DNA of 64,000 nt from contig CAWCNI010000002.1 in assembly GCA_963796915.1 (NCBI GenBank), positions 1,364,001 through 1,428,000 of the forward strand. The letters run 5' to 3'. Source of the stretch: JAENWD01 sp963796915. GTDB taxonomy: Bacteria > Acidobacteriota > Vicinamibacteria > Vicinamibacterales > JAENWD01. This document shows, one piece after another, positions 26,737-34,456 of the stretch (position 1 is its first letter; each line of letters opens with the position of its first letter). A program made the translations under genes and the position numbers. Under the pieces are notes generated by a model. The model searched no databases and had not been told where the DNA came from. It saw nothing but the letters and a program-made list of their open reading frames with translations.

Positions 26737-29700
26737 ATGACACCCCATTCGCGCTACCCGTCCCCGAAGCCGGGGATCCTCTCGTACGGCTTGCTCGTTG
26801 CCGGTCTGATGTTGACGGTTCTGACGCTTGGTTCCCAGGCTGCCGGCGGCGGCGGTCAGGCCCCAGGCGCCGGCCGTCACCGAGTCATGGCGGAGCCGAA
26901 CGACGGCGTCGACGCCCAACTCCCCCTCGGCGACCTGCCTCGCACCGTTCGGCGCGCGCGACGCGTCATCGCGGACCCGAAGGTGCTCCAGGGCGACGCC
27001 GCCACTGGCGACGACGAAGTCGATCTGAACCTGTTCGACGACGTGCACCTGAGGACGCGGCGCCACAGCATCGAAGCGACCAGGCGCGACGGCTACGTCT
27101 GGAAAGGCAAGCTGCTCGACGTCGAGGGCGATGCCTCCATCGCCGTGCAGAACGGCGTGATGACGGGCACGGTAGTCGCCGGCGACAAGGTCTACGAGAT
27201 CCGCTACCGCGGGAAGGGCGAGCACGAAGTTCGCGAAATCGACCCCAGCCAGTTTCCAACCGACGACCCGCAGTTCGACATGACGGTGGACGTGCCCGAC
27301 ACCGCAGGCGCCACGGCTCCGGGCGGCGCCGCGGTGGCCGCGGATACCGGCGCGATGATCGACGTGATGGTACTTTGGACGCCGAGGGCGCGCAGTGCGG
27401 TAGGCGGCGTGCCCGCCATGCAATCGCTGATCGATCTGGCAGTCGCCAACGCCAACACGGCGTACGCGAACAGCGGCGTGACACAGCGCATTCGCCTCGT
27501 GTACTCGCAGGAAGAGGCTTACACGGAAGCGGGCATCGACACGGACCTGAGCCGTCTCAGCAACCCCGCCGACGGCTACCTTGACGACGTGCAGGCCCTT
27601 CGAGACAAGTACGGCGCCGACCTTGTCTCGCTCATCGGCAATGGATACGCAAGCGCCGGATCGTGCGGGCTCGGCTACATGATGGGCACGCCCAGCAGCG
27701 GTTTTGCGGGGTACGGGTTCACGGCAGTCGATCAGTCGTGTGCCGCCAGCAACCTGAGCCTCGCGCACGAGCTCGGCCACAACATGGGCCTCAATCACGA
27801 TCCTGCCAACGCCAGCGGCACCCCGGCCTATTCCTATGCCTATGGCTATCAGGATCCCTCCGGACTGTTCCGCACCGTGATGGCATATCCGTGCGCCAGC
27901 GGGGCCTGTCCGCGGTTGATGTACTTCTCGAACCCCAACCTGACCTACGCGGGCAAGCCGCTCGGCAAGGCCGCGCAGAACGCCGCACTGGCGCTGAACA
28001 ACACCGCCAGTGTCGTCGCCAATTTCCGCGCGTCGGTCGGAGGCACCACCTGCACGTATTCGATCAGCCCGACCTCCGCTAGCGCGGTAGCCGCTGGCGG
28101 ATCGGCGTCGATCGCCATGACCTCGACGTCCGGCTGTTCCTGGTCCGCGACCAGCAACCAGTCGTGGCTGACGATCAGCAGCGGCGCGTCAGGGTCGGGA
28201 TCCGGCACGATCGGCTACACGGTCGCCGCCAACACCACCAGCGCGAGTCGCACGGCCACTGTCACAGCGGGCGGCAAGACACTGACGGTGACACAGGTCG
28301 CGGCGGCGTGCACTTACGGCATCTCCTTGACGACGCAGTCGATGACGTCGGTGGCCGGCACCTTCTCCGTCGCGGTGACCGGCACCACGGGCTGCGGCTG
28401 GACCGCGGCCAGCGGCGCGTCGTGGATCACCGTCAGCACCGGCGCCTCGGGCACCGGTAACGGCACGGTCTCGCTGAGCGTCGCGGCCAACACGACGTCC
28501 TCCACCCGCACCGGCACGCTGACGATCGCCGGCAAGACAGTCACCGTCACGCAGGCCGGCGTGGCCTGCCTGACCACGCCTTCGCCCACGTCGACATCAG
28601 TCGGAGCGGCGGGCGGGACTTTTGCCGTGACCGTCAGCAATATCGCCGGCTGCACCTGGACGGCGACGAGCGGCGCAAGCTGGATCACCATCGCGAGCGG
28701 TGCATCGGGTTCCGGGAACGGCACAACGCAGGTCAGCGTCGCGGCCAACACCAGCACCTCCTCGCGTACGGGCACGCTGTCGTTCAACGGCCACACCGTC
28801 ACCGTCACGCAGGCGGGTCTGACCTGCTCGCCGTCGATCACCCCGACGAGTTCCTCGAAGCCTGCCGGCGGTGGCAGCTTCACCGTGACGACGACAGTCA
28901 CGACAGGATGCACGTGGACGGCGTCGAGCGGCGCGAGCTGGATCACTGTCGCGGGCGGCGCGTCCGGTTCCGGCAACGGCACGACACAAGTGAGCGTGGC
29001 GGCGAACACCACCGCGGCAGCGCGCACCGGGACCCTGACCGTCGGCGGCATTCCCGTGACCATCAACCAGGACGGCGTCACGTGCGCCACGACGCTTTCG
29101 CCGACGTCCTCGTCGGTTGCCGCCGCCGGCGGCAGCCTGCCGGTCGCGGTCACCAACGCCACCGGCTGTGCCTGGACCGCCGCGAGCGGCGTGTCGTGGA
29201 TCACCGTCAGCAGCGGGGCGTCGGGATCCGGCAATGGCAGCACCACACTCAGCGTCGCCGCCAACTCCGTCGGGACGTCCCGCACGGGCACGGTGACGAT
29301 CGGCGGCAAGATCGTCACTGTCACTCAGGCTGCCGCCGCATGCACGACCTCGCTCTCCCCGACGTCCTCGTCGATGGCAGCCGCCGGCGGAAGCTTGGCC
29401 ATCGCGGTGACCAGCACGACGGGCTGCACGTGGGCGGCCTCGAGCAACGTGACCTGGATCACTTTCAGCAGCGGCGCGTCGGGCTCCGGTAACGGCACCA
29501 CGCAGGTCAGCGTCGCGGCCAACACCGCGGCGTCGGCGAGAACCGGCACTGTGACCATCGCCGGCAAGACCGTGGCGGTCACGCAAGCGGCGGCGACGTG
29601 CACCTTCACCCTGTCGTCATCCACGGCCTCCGCGGCCGCCGCAGGCGGATCCGCCAGCTTCACCCTGACGACGCTGACGGGATGCGCCGCGTCGGCGACG

Positions 29701-31440
29701 AGCAACGCCAGCTGGCTGACGGTGACTGCCGGCGCCAGCGGCACTGGCACCCATACGGTGAGCTACTCGGTTGCCGCCAACACCGTCGGCACCAGCCGCA
29801 CGGGCACGCTGACGGCAGGCGGGAAGAGCTTCACCGTGACCCAGTCGGCAGCGACCTGCAGCTACTCGCTGTCGCCCGCGACGCAGAGCCTGGGATCGAG
29901 CGGTGGCACATTCACGGCCACTGTCACCGGCACCAGCGGGTGCAGCTGGTCGGCGCAGAGCCCGGCAAGCTGGATCTCGGTGGCCGCGGGCGCGAGCGGA
30001 TCGGGGAACGGCAGCGCGCAGTTCTCGGTAGCGGCGAACACGGCTGCCGCTCGCTCGGCCACGGTGACCGTCGCCGGGAAAACCGTCACGGTGACCCAGG
30101 CAGCGGCGGCAGCGGCAGCAGCACCGGCCTGCACCTTCAGCGTCGGCGCAGGTCCAGCCCCGCTGTTCGGCAGCGCGGGCGGCACGTCCACTGTCAGCGT
30201 CGTGGCCTCCACGTCATCGTGCAGCTGGACGGCCTCGTCCGACGCGGCCTGGCTCTCGGTGACCGCCGGCTCCCACGTCGGCAGCGCAGCGCTCGCCTTC
30301 AGCGTCGCCAGCTACGTGTCGACGGCGCCGCGCACGGCGCATCTCCTGATTGCCGGCCAGAGCGTCACTGTCAGCCAGATTGGCGTTCGCAGAACGCAGG
30401 CGCTCGACTTCGACCTCAACGGACGGGGCGACGCGATCATCTACAACTCCACGACGGGCTCATGGGCGCGCGAATTCGTGGCCGCCGATGGGTTCACTTC
30501 TGATGTCGGCAGCAGCTGGGGTCCCGGTTTCAACGTCTATCCGGCGGACTTCAACGGCGACGACCGTTCGGACCTGCTGCTCTACAACCCGACGTCCGGC
30601 GAGATGCGTGAGCTCGTCACGCAGCCCGATGGGTCCTTCAGCCAGAACGCCACAGGCTGGGGCCCGGGTTGGACCGTGACAGTGCTCGATCTGAACGGCG
30701 ACAAGAAGTCCGACATGTTCGTCTACAACAAGGTCACCGGCCGGTGGGTTGGCGTCATCACGGTGCCGAACACGTTTACGTTCACGTTCATCTCCGGTTC
30801 GTGGGCGCCGGGCTGGGAAGTGCACCGTGCGGTCTTCAACAACGACGGCCGCGACGACCTGTTCCTCTACAACCCGGACGGCGCGGGCACGCCAGCAAAC
30901 GCCGGAAAGTTCATGCGCGTGCTGACCCAGGCCAACCTGACCTTCACGTATCTCGCCGGCGATGTCACCTGGTCGAGCGGTTGGACGGTGACGACGGCAG
31001 ACTTCACCGGCGACGGCCTCAGCGACGTCCTGCGCTACCGTCCCGCTGACGGCGCGTATCAGACGGTGACGTTCAACGGCAGCGCGTCGGTCTACCACGC
31101 GCAGGGCACGTTCGCCAAAGGCGTGACAGTGCAGCGCGCCGAGTTCAGCGGCGACAAGCTCGCTGACCTCTTCCTCTACAACCCGACCACCGGCGCCACG
31201 CAGATCGCGATCATGCAGGCGTCAGGCGCCTTCAAGGTGATCTCGGCCACCTGGGGAACCGGGATGCAGATCGCGATTACCGATCTGAACGCCGACGGCA
31301 TCTCGGATCTGCTCTGCTACAACCCGACGTCGGCGCAGTGGGCCAAGCTGACGACGGTGACGCCCGGCAACTTCACCGTCGGCACCGGCACGTTCGGGCC
31401 CGGCTGGACGCTGCTCGGCAGCCATGTCGTGATGCCGTAG
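26737..31440 (+). CDS. Secreted zinc metalloprotease with nine BACON domains and FG-GAP propeller
   Basis: A 1567-residue exported protein. The ATG at 26737 starts a signal-like sequence (hydrophobic ILSYGLLVAGLMLTVLTLG); an in-frame GTG at 26692 would add 15 residues. Residues of about 200-430 form a reprolysin-like (M12) catalytic domain with zinc motif HELGHNMGLNHD (His344, His348, His354) and a following VMAYPC Met-turn. From residue 439 nine BACON-like domains follow, each opening with a Cys and holding GCxWxAxS..SWITxxxGASGSGNG. Residues from about 1220 carry seven FG-GAP/VCBS-like repeats (for example DFNGDDRSDLLLYNP), a probable seven-bladed propeller. BACON domains are thought to bind glycans or mucin-like surfaces, so a surface-targeted protease is a reasonable inference. 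Confidence 0.85.
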   Translation: MTPHSRYPSPKPGILSYGLLVAGLMLTVLTLGSQAAGGGGQAPGAGRHRVMAEPNDGVDAQLPLGDLPRTVRRARRVIADPKVLQGDAATGDDEVDLNLFDDVHLRTRRHSIEATRRDGYVWKGKLLDVEGDASIAVQNGVMTGTVVAGDKVYEIRYRGKGEHEVREIDPSQFPTDDPQFDMTVDVPDTAGATAPGGAAVAADTGAMIDVMVLWTPRARSAVGGVPAMQSLIDLAVANANTAYANSGVTQRIRLVYSQEEAYTEAGIDTDLSRLSNPADGYLDDVQALRDKYGADLVSLIGNGYASAGSCGLGYMMGTPSSGFAGYGFTAVDQSCAASNLSLAHELGHNMGLNHDPANASGTPAYSYAYGYQDPSGLFRTVMAYPCASGACPRLMYFSNPNLTYAGKPLGKAAQNAALALNNTASVVANFRASVGGTTCTYSISPTSASAVAAGGSASIAMTSTSGCSWSATSNQSWLTISSGASGSGSGTIGYTVAANTTSASRTATVTAGGKTLTVTQVAAACTYGISLTTQSMTSVAGTFSVAVTGTTGCGWTAASGASWITVSTGASGTGNGTVSLSVAANTTSSTRTGTLTIAGKTVTVTQAGVACLTTPSPTSTSVGAAGGTFAVTVSNIAGCTWTATSGASWITIASGASGSGNGTTQVSVAANTSTSSRTGTLSFNGHTVTVTQAGLTCSPSITPTSSSKPAGGGSFTVTTTVTTGCTWTASSGASWITVAGGASGSGNGTTQVSVAANTTAAARTGTLTVGGIPVTINQDGVTCATTLSPTSSSVAAAGGSLPVAVTNATGCAWTAASGVSWITVSSGASGSGNGSTTLSVAANSVGTSRTGTVTIGGKIVTVTQAAAACTTSLSPTSSSMAAAGGSLAIAVTSTTGCTWAASSNVTWITFSSGASGSGNGTTQVSVAANTAASARTGTVTIAGKTVAVTQAAATCTFTLSSSTASAAAAGGSASFTLTTLTGCAASATSNASWLTVTAGASGTGTHTVSYSVAANTVGTSRTGTLTAGGKSFTVTQSAATCSYSLSPATQSLGSSGGTFTATVTGTSGCSWSAQSPASWISVAAGASGSGNGSAQFSVAANTAAARSATVTVAGKTVTVTQAAAAAAAAPACTFSVGAGPAPLFGSAGGTSTVSVVASTSSCSWTASSDAAWLSVTAGSHVGSAALAFSVASYVSTAPRTAHLLIAGQSVTVSQIGVRRTQALDFDLNGRGDAIIYNSTTGSWAREFVAADGFTSDVGSSWGPGFNVYPADFNGDDRSDLLLYNPTSGEMRELVTQPDGSFSQNATGWGPGWTVTVLDLNGDKKSDMFVYNKVTGRWVGVITVPNTFTFTFISGSWAPGWEVHRAVFNNDGRDDLFLYNPDGAGTPANAGKFMRVLTQANLTFTYLAGDVTWSSGWTVTTADFTGDGLSDVLRYRPADGAYQTVTFNGSASVYHAQGTFAKGVTVQRAEFSGDKLADLFLYNPTTGATQIAIMQASGAFKVISATWGTGMQIAITDLNADGISDLLCYNPTSAQWAKLTTVTPGNFTVGTGTFGPGWTLLGSHVVMP
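28051..30396 (+). repeat. Nine intragenic BACON repeats, 258-bp period
   Basis: The first cysteine codons of the repeats lie at 28051, 28309, 28567, 28825, 29083, 29341, 29599, 29857 and 30130. The first seven intervals are exactly 258 bp (86 codons); the last is 273 bp because of an alanine-rich linker. The repeats share long blocks such as GGCACGCTGACG and GCGTCGGGATCCGG-like segments, so this array is a likely site of slippage or recombination. Confidence 0.85.
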
Positions 31441-31463
31441 AAGCGCGGGGCGCGCCGGGGCCC

Positions 31464-31493
31464 TTGACACTCGCGCGCGCTTCGCCAGAAGAT
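31464..31493 (+). promoter_or_regulatory. Possible promoter for the GDP-mannose dehydratase gene
   Basis: Perfect TTGACA at 31464-31469, with GAAGAT 18 nt downstream as a weak -10 box, 17 nt before the ATG. The -10 match is poor. Confidence 0.4.
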
Positions 31494-31510
31494 CGTGGGC
31501 TGCAACGCCC

Positions 31511-32482
31511 ATGTCAAAGCGCGCGATCATCACCGGCATCACCGGGCAGGACGGCTCGTACCTGGCCGAGCTCCTGCTCGACAAGGGATACGAAGTCTTC
31601 GGCGTCACCCGCCGCCTGAGCTCGTCGAACTACTGGCGGATTGAACATCTCCTCGGACGCCTTGAATTGCGGGCCGCGGACCTGCTCGATGAGCTGTCGC
31701 TCATCCGGGTGATCTCCGAGGTCCGGCCCCAGGAGCTTTACAACCTCGGGGCCATGTCGTTCGTGCCGGCGTCATGGGCGCAGCCGCTGCTGACCGGCGA
31801 GTTCAACGCCCAGGGCGTCACGCGCGTCCTCGAGGCCGTGCGGCACGTCGATCCGTCCATCCGCGTCTACCAGGCCTCATCGAGCGAGATGTACGGCAAG
31901 GTGCGGGAAGTGCCGCAGACGGAGCTGACGCCCTTCCATCCGCGCAGCCCGTACGGCGTCTCCAAGGTGTTCGGCCACTACATCACCGTCAACTTCCGCG
32001 AGAGTTACGGGCTCTACGCCTGTTCGGGCATCCTGTTCAATCACGAGTCTCCCAGGCGTGGCCTCGAGTTCGTCACTCGCAAGGTGACCGACGGCGTCGC
32101 CCGCATCAAGTGCGGGCTTGCCGAGACGCTTTCGCTCGGCAACCTCGCCGCGCAGCGCGACTGGGGCTTCGCCGGCGACTACGTGCGGGCGATGTGGATG
32201 ATGCTGCAGCAGCCGACGCCGGACGACTTCGTCATCGCCACCGGCGTGAGCCACTCGGTGCAGGACCTGGTGGAGGTGGCGTTCGGACACGTGGGCCTGA
32301 ACTGGCGCGACTACGTCCGCAACGACCCCTCCATGATCCGGCCGGCCGAGGTGGATCATCTCATTGGTGATGCCACCAAGGCGCATCAGGCGCTGGGCTG
32401 GAAGCCGGAGGTGGACTTCGCCAGCCTCGTCCGGATGATGGTCGACGCCGATCTCGCGCGCCACAGGGCGGCAACTGCGTAG
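31511..32482 (+). CDS. gmd: GDP-mannose 4,6-dehydratase
   Basis: Extended SDR enzyme that turns GDP-D-mannose into GDP-4-keto-6-deoxymannose, precursor of GDP-fucose, GDP-rhamnose and related sugars. The 323-residue protein has ITGITGQDGSYLAELLL (nucleotide binding), YNLGAMSFVPASWAQP, the catalytic SSSEMYGK and SPYGVSKVFGHYITVNFRESY (YxxxK), FNHESPRRGLEFVTRK and GNLAAQRDWGFAGDYVRAMW, all GMD hallmarks. No reductase or epimerase partner (fcl or rmd) is next to it; it stands between the secreted protease and the WecA-CapD gene. Confidence 0.92.
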   Translation: MSKRAIITGITGQDGSYLAELLLDKGYEVFGVTRRLSSSNYWRIEHLLGRLELRAADLLDELSLIRVISEVRPQELYNLGAMSFVPASWAQPLLTGEFNAQGVTRVLEAVRHVDPSIRVYQASSSEMYGKVREVPQTELTPFHPRSPYGVSKVFGHYITVNFRESYGLYACSGILFNHESPRRGLEFVTRKVTDGVARIKCGLAETLSLGNLAAQRDWGFAGDYVRAMWMMLQQPTPDDFVIATGVSHSVQDLVEVAFGHVGLNWRDYVRNDPSMIRPAEVDHLIGDATKAHQALGWKPEVDFASLVRMMVDADLARHRAATA

Positions 32483-32522
32483 ACCACGGCACGTCGTCCC
32501 CCGTCCGGCGTCGGCCCGCCGT

Positions 32523-32528
32523 TATAAT
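32523..32528 (+). promoter_or_regulatory. -10 box TATAAT upstream of the WecA-CapD fusion
   Basis: TATAAT in the context CCGTTATAAT, 26 nt before the ATG at 32555. No good -35 box is visible. Confidence 0.45.
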
Positions 32529-32554
32529 GGCGGCGCCCTCAGCGGTTGGCGGAG

Positions 32555-34363
32555 ATGTTAGAGCGCGCCACTCTTGCCTTCATCACGTCCTGCGTCATCG
32601 TCCTTGCGCTGACCCCGCTGCTCAAGCTGGTCGCGGTGCGGGCCACCGCGGTGGCGCGACCGGCGCAGGACCGCTGGCACACGCGATCCACCCCGCTGCT
32701 CGGCGGGATCGGCATGTGGGTGGCGACGCTGACCGCCGTGTTGTTCCTTCCCGGCGGCGGGTCATGGACCTCGCTCGCCCCGCTCCTGGTAGCCGCGACC
32801 GGCGCCTGCGCGCTGGGCGTCGTGGACGACCTGATTCAGATCAAGCCGGCCACCAAGCTCACCGGCCAGATCGTCATCGGCTGCGGCGCGGTGGTGCTCG
32901 GGATCTCGGCGAAGTGGTCGGGGTCGCCGACGCTCGACGCGCTGCTCACGCTGGTCTGGCTGGTCGCCATCGCCAACGCCTTCAACCTGCTCGACAACAT
33001 GGACGGCCTGTGCGCAGGCGTGGCGGCGATCGGCGCCGCCTTTGTCGCGCTGAGCCTGTCCGGATCCTGGAGTCCCGCGCTGATGTACGCGGCAGCGCTG
33101 GCGGGCGCCTGCGTCGGGTTCCTGGTCTTCAACTTTCACCCGGCGTCGATCTTCATGGGCGACAGCGGGAGCCTGTTCATCGGCACCTCACTCGGCCTGC
33201 TCGCGCTGTCAGAGACCAGGGTCGGTCATCCCTCCGGGTTCCTGGCCGCGCTCGCCGTGCCGGTGCTGCTGCTCCTGATCCCGATTTTCGACGTCATCTT
33301 CGTGACGCTGTCCCGGCGTCTCTCGGCACGGCCGGCGACCACCGGAGGGCGCGACCACACGTCGCACCGTCTCGTGGCGATGGGGTTTTCAGAGCGGCAG
33401 GCGGTCCTGCTGCTGTACGCGCTTGCCGCCACCGGCGGGATCGCCGCCGTGGCGCTCGACAAGTCCCAGGTGCGGGAAGGGCAGTTGCTCGCCGGCCTGC
33501 TCACAGTGGGGCTGGTATTGCTTGCCGTCCACCTCGCGCGCGTGCGCGTCTACGACGGCGCGGATTTCGTGCGGCTGCGCGACCGGGCCTTCACGCCGCT
33601 GCTGGTCGAATTCACGCACAAACGGCGGGTGTTCGAGGTGCTGCTCGACCTTGCCCTCATCGTGCTGACGTACTACGGCGCCTACGTGATCCGCTTCGAT
33701 CGCGACCTGCCGCTGTACCACGCGCTGTTCCTGAATTCCCTGCCCATCGTGATCTGCTGTCAGCTGATCAGCTTCTTCGCCGTTGGCGTCTATCGCGGGG
33801 TGTGGCACTACTTCACCAGCGCCGACCTTTTCACCTACCTGAAGGCCGTGGTCCTCGGGACCGTCACGAGCATCCTGTCGCTGCTCTACCTTTACCGGTT
33901 CGTCGGCTACTCGCGATCGGTGTTCCTGATCGACGCGATGGCGCTGCTGCTGTTGCTCGTGGCTTCGCGCTACTCGTTCCGCCTGGTCAGCGACCTGGCG
34001 TTCAGAGGCCGCCCGGGGAAGTACCGCGTGCTCGTCTACGGCGCGGGCGAGGCCGGAGCGCTGCTGGTGCGCGAGGTGCAGAAGAATCCCCGCTTCGACT
34101 ACCACGTCATCGGCTTCATCGACGATGACCCGTCGAAAGCCGGGAAGCGGCTCGCCGGCCTGCCGGTGCTTGGCGGGATTGGCGAGGTCGGCGACGCCAT
34201 CGCGCGGCACAGCCTCGATCTGGTGGTGGTCAGCACGGCGAAGCTCACGCCGGCGCGGATGGACGACCTCCAGCGGGTGTGCTTCGTGAGCGGAACCGGC
34301 GTGCTGCAGTTCGAGTTTGCCCTGCGGCCGGTGCCCCTGACGCCAGGACAGCGCCAGTCGTAG
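32555..34363 (+). CDS. WecA-like glycosyl-1-phosphate transferase fused to a CapD/WbpM-type membrane module
   Basis: A 602-residue membrane protein in two parts. Residues 1 to about 340 form a WecA/MraY-like transferase that loads a sugar-1-phosphate on undecaprenyl phosphate: RWHTRSTPLLGGIGMW, GVVDDLIQIKPATKLTGQ, FNLLDNMDGLCAGVA, VFNFHPASIFMGDSGSLFIG and RRDHTSHRL-like GRDHTSHRLVAMG. Residues from about 355 form four helices and a Rossmann-like domain (RVLVYGAGEAGALLVREV, GFIDDDPSKAGKRLAGLPV), the N-terminal half of CapD/WbpM 4,6-dehydratases. The SDR dehydratase domain that should follow is absent; the protein ends with PGQRQS. A TTG at 32546 is an alternative start. Likely initiates a surface glycan. 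Confidence 0.85.
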   Translation: MLERATLAFITSCVIVLALTPLLKLVAVRATAVARPAQDRWHTRSTPLLGGIGMWVATLTAVLFLPGGGSWTSLAPLLVAATGACALGVVDDLIQIKPATKLTGQIVIGCGAVVLGISAKWSGSPTLDALLTLVWLVAIANAFNLLDNMDGLCAGVAAIGAAFVALSLSGSWSPALMYAAALAGACVGFLVFNFHPASIFMGDSGSLFIGTSLGLLALSETRVGHPSGFLAALAVPVLLLLIPIFDVIFVTLSRRLSARPATTGGRDHTSHRLVAMGFSERQAVLLLYALAATGGIAAVALDKSQVREGQLLAGLLTVGLVLLAVHLARVRVYDGADFVRLRDRAFTPLLVEFTHKRRVFEVLLDLALIVLTYYGAYVIRFDRDLPLYHALFLNSLPIVICCQLISFFAVGVYRGVWHYFTSADLFTYLKAVVLGTVTSILSLLYLYRFVGYSRSVFLIDAMALLLLLVASRYSFRLVSDLAFRGRPGKYRVLVYGAGEAGALLVREVQKNPRFDYHVIGFIDDDPSKAGKRLAGLPVLGGIGEVGDAIARHSLDLVVVSTAKLTPARMDDLQRVCFVSGTGVLQFEFALRPVPLTPGQRQS

Positions 34364-34405
34364 CTGGTGCAAATCGCCAGTTCAGATCGCGCCCGCGGCG
34401 CAGAA

Positions 34406-34423
34406 GCGCGGAGCACTCCGCGC
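34406..34423. terminator. Hairpin between converging genes
   Basis: GCGCGGA (34406-34412) and TCCGCGC (34417-34423) form a 7-bp stem with a 4-nt loop in the 93-nt gap between the plus-strand WecA-CapD gene and the minus-strand FG-GAP gene. Probably a bidirectional terminator; no T-tract. Confidence 0.5.
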
Positions 34424-34456
34424 CTCTACGCCCCCGTGCGTCTTAGACCGTGCGTC

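Noticed and set aside
34406..34423. Recurrent mobile hairpin element (similar GCGGAG/CTCCGC hairpin at 37044-37061)
   Set aside because: The two stems are short, GC-rich and lack shared flanks; simple terminator-like hairpins are enough.
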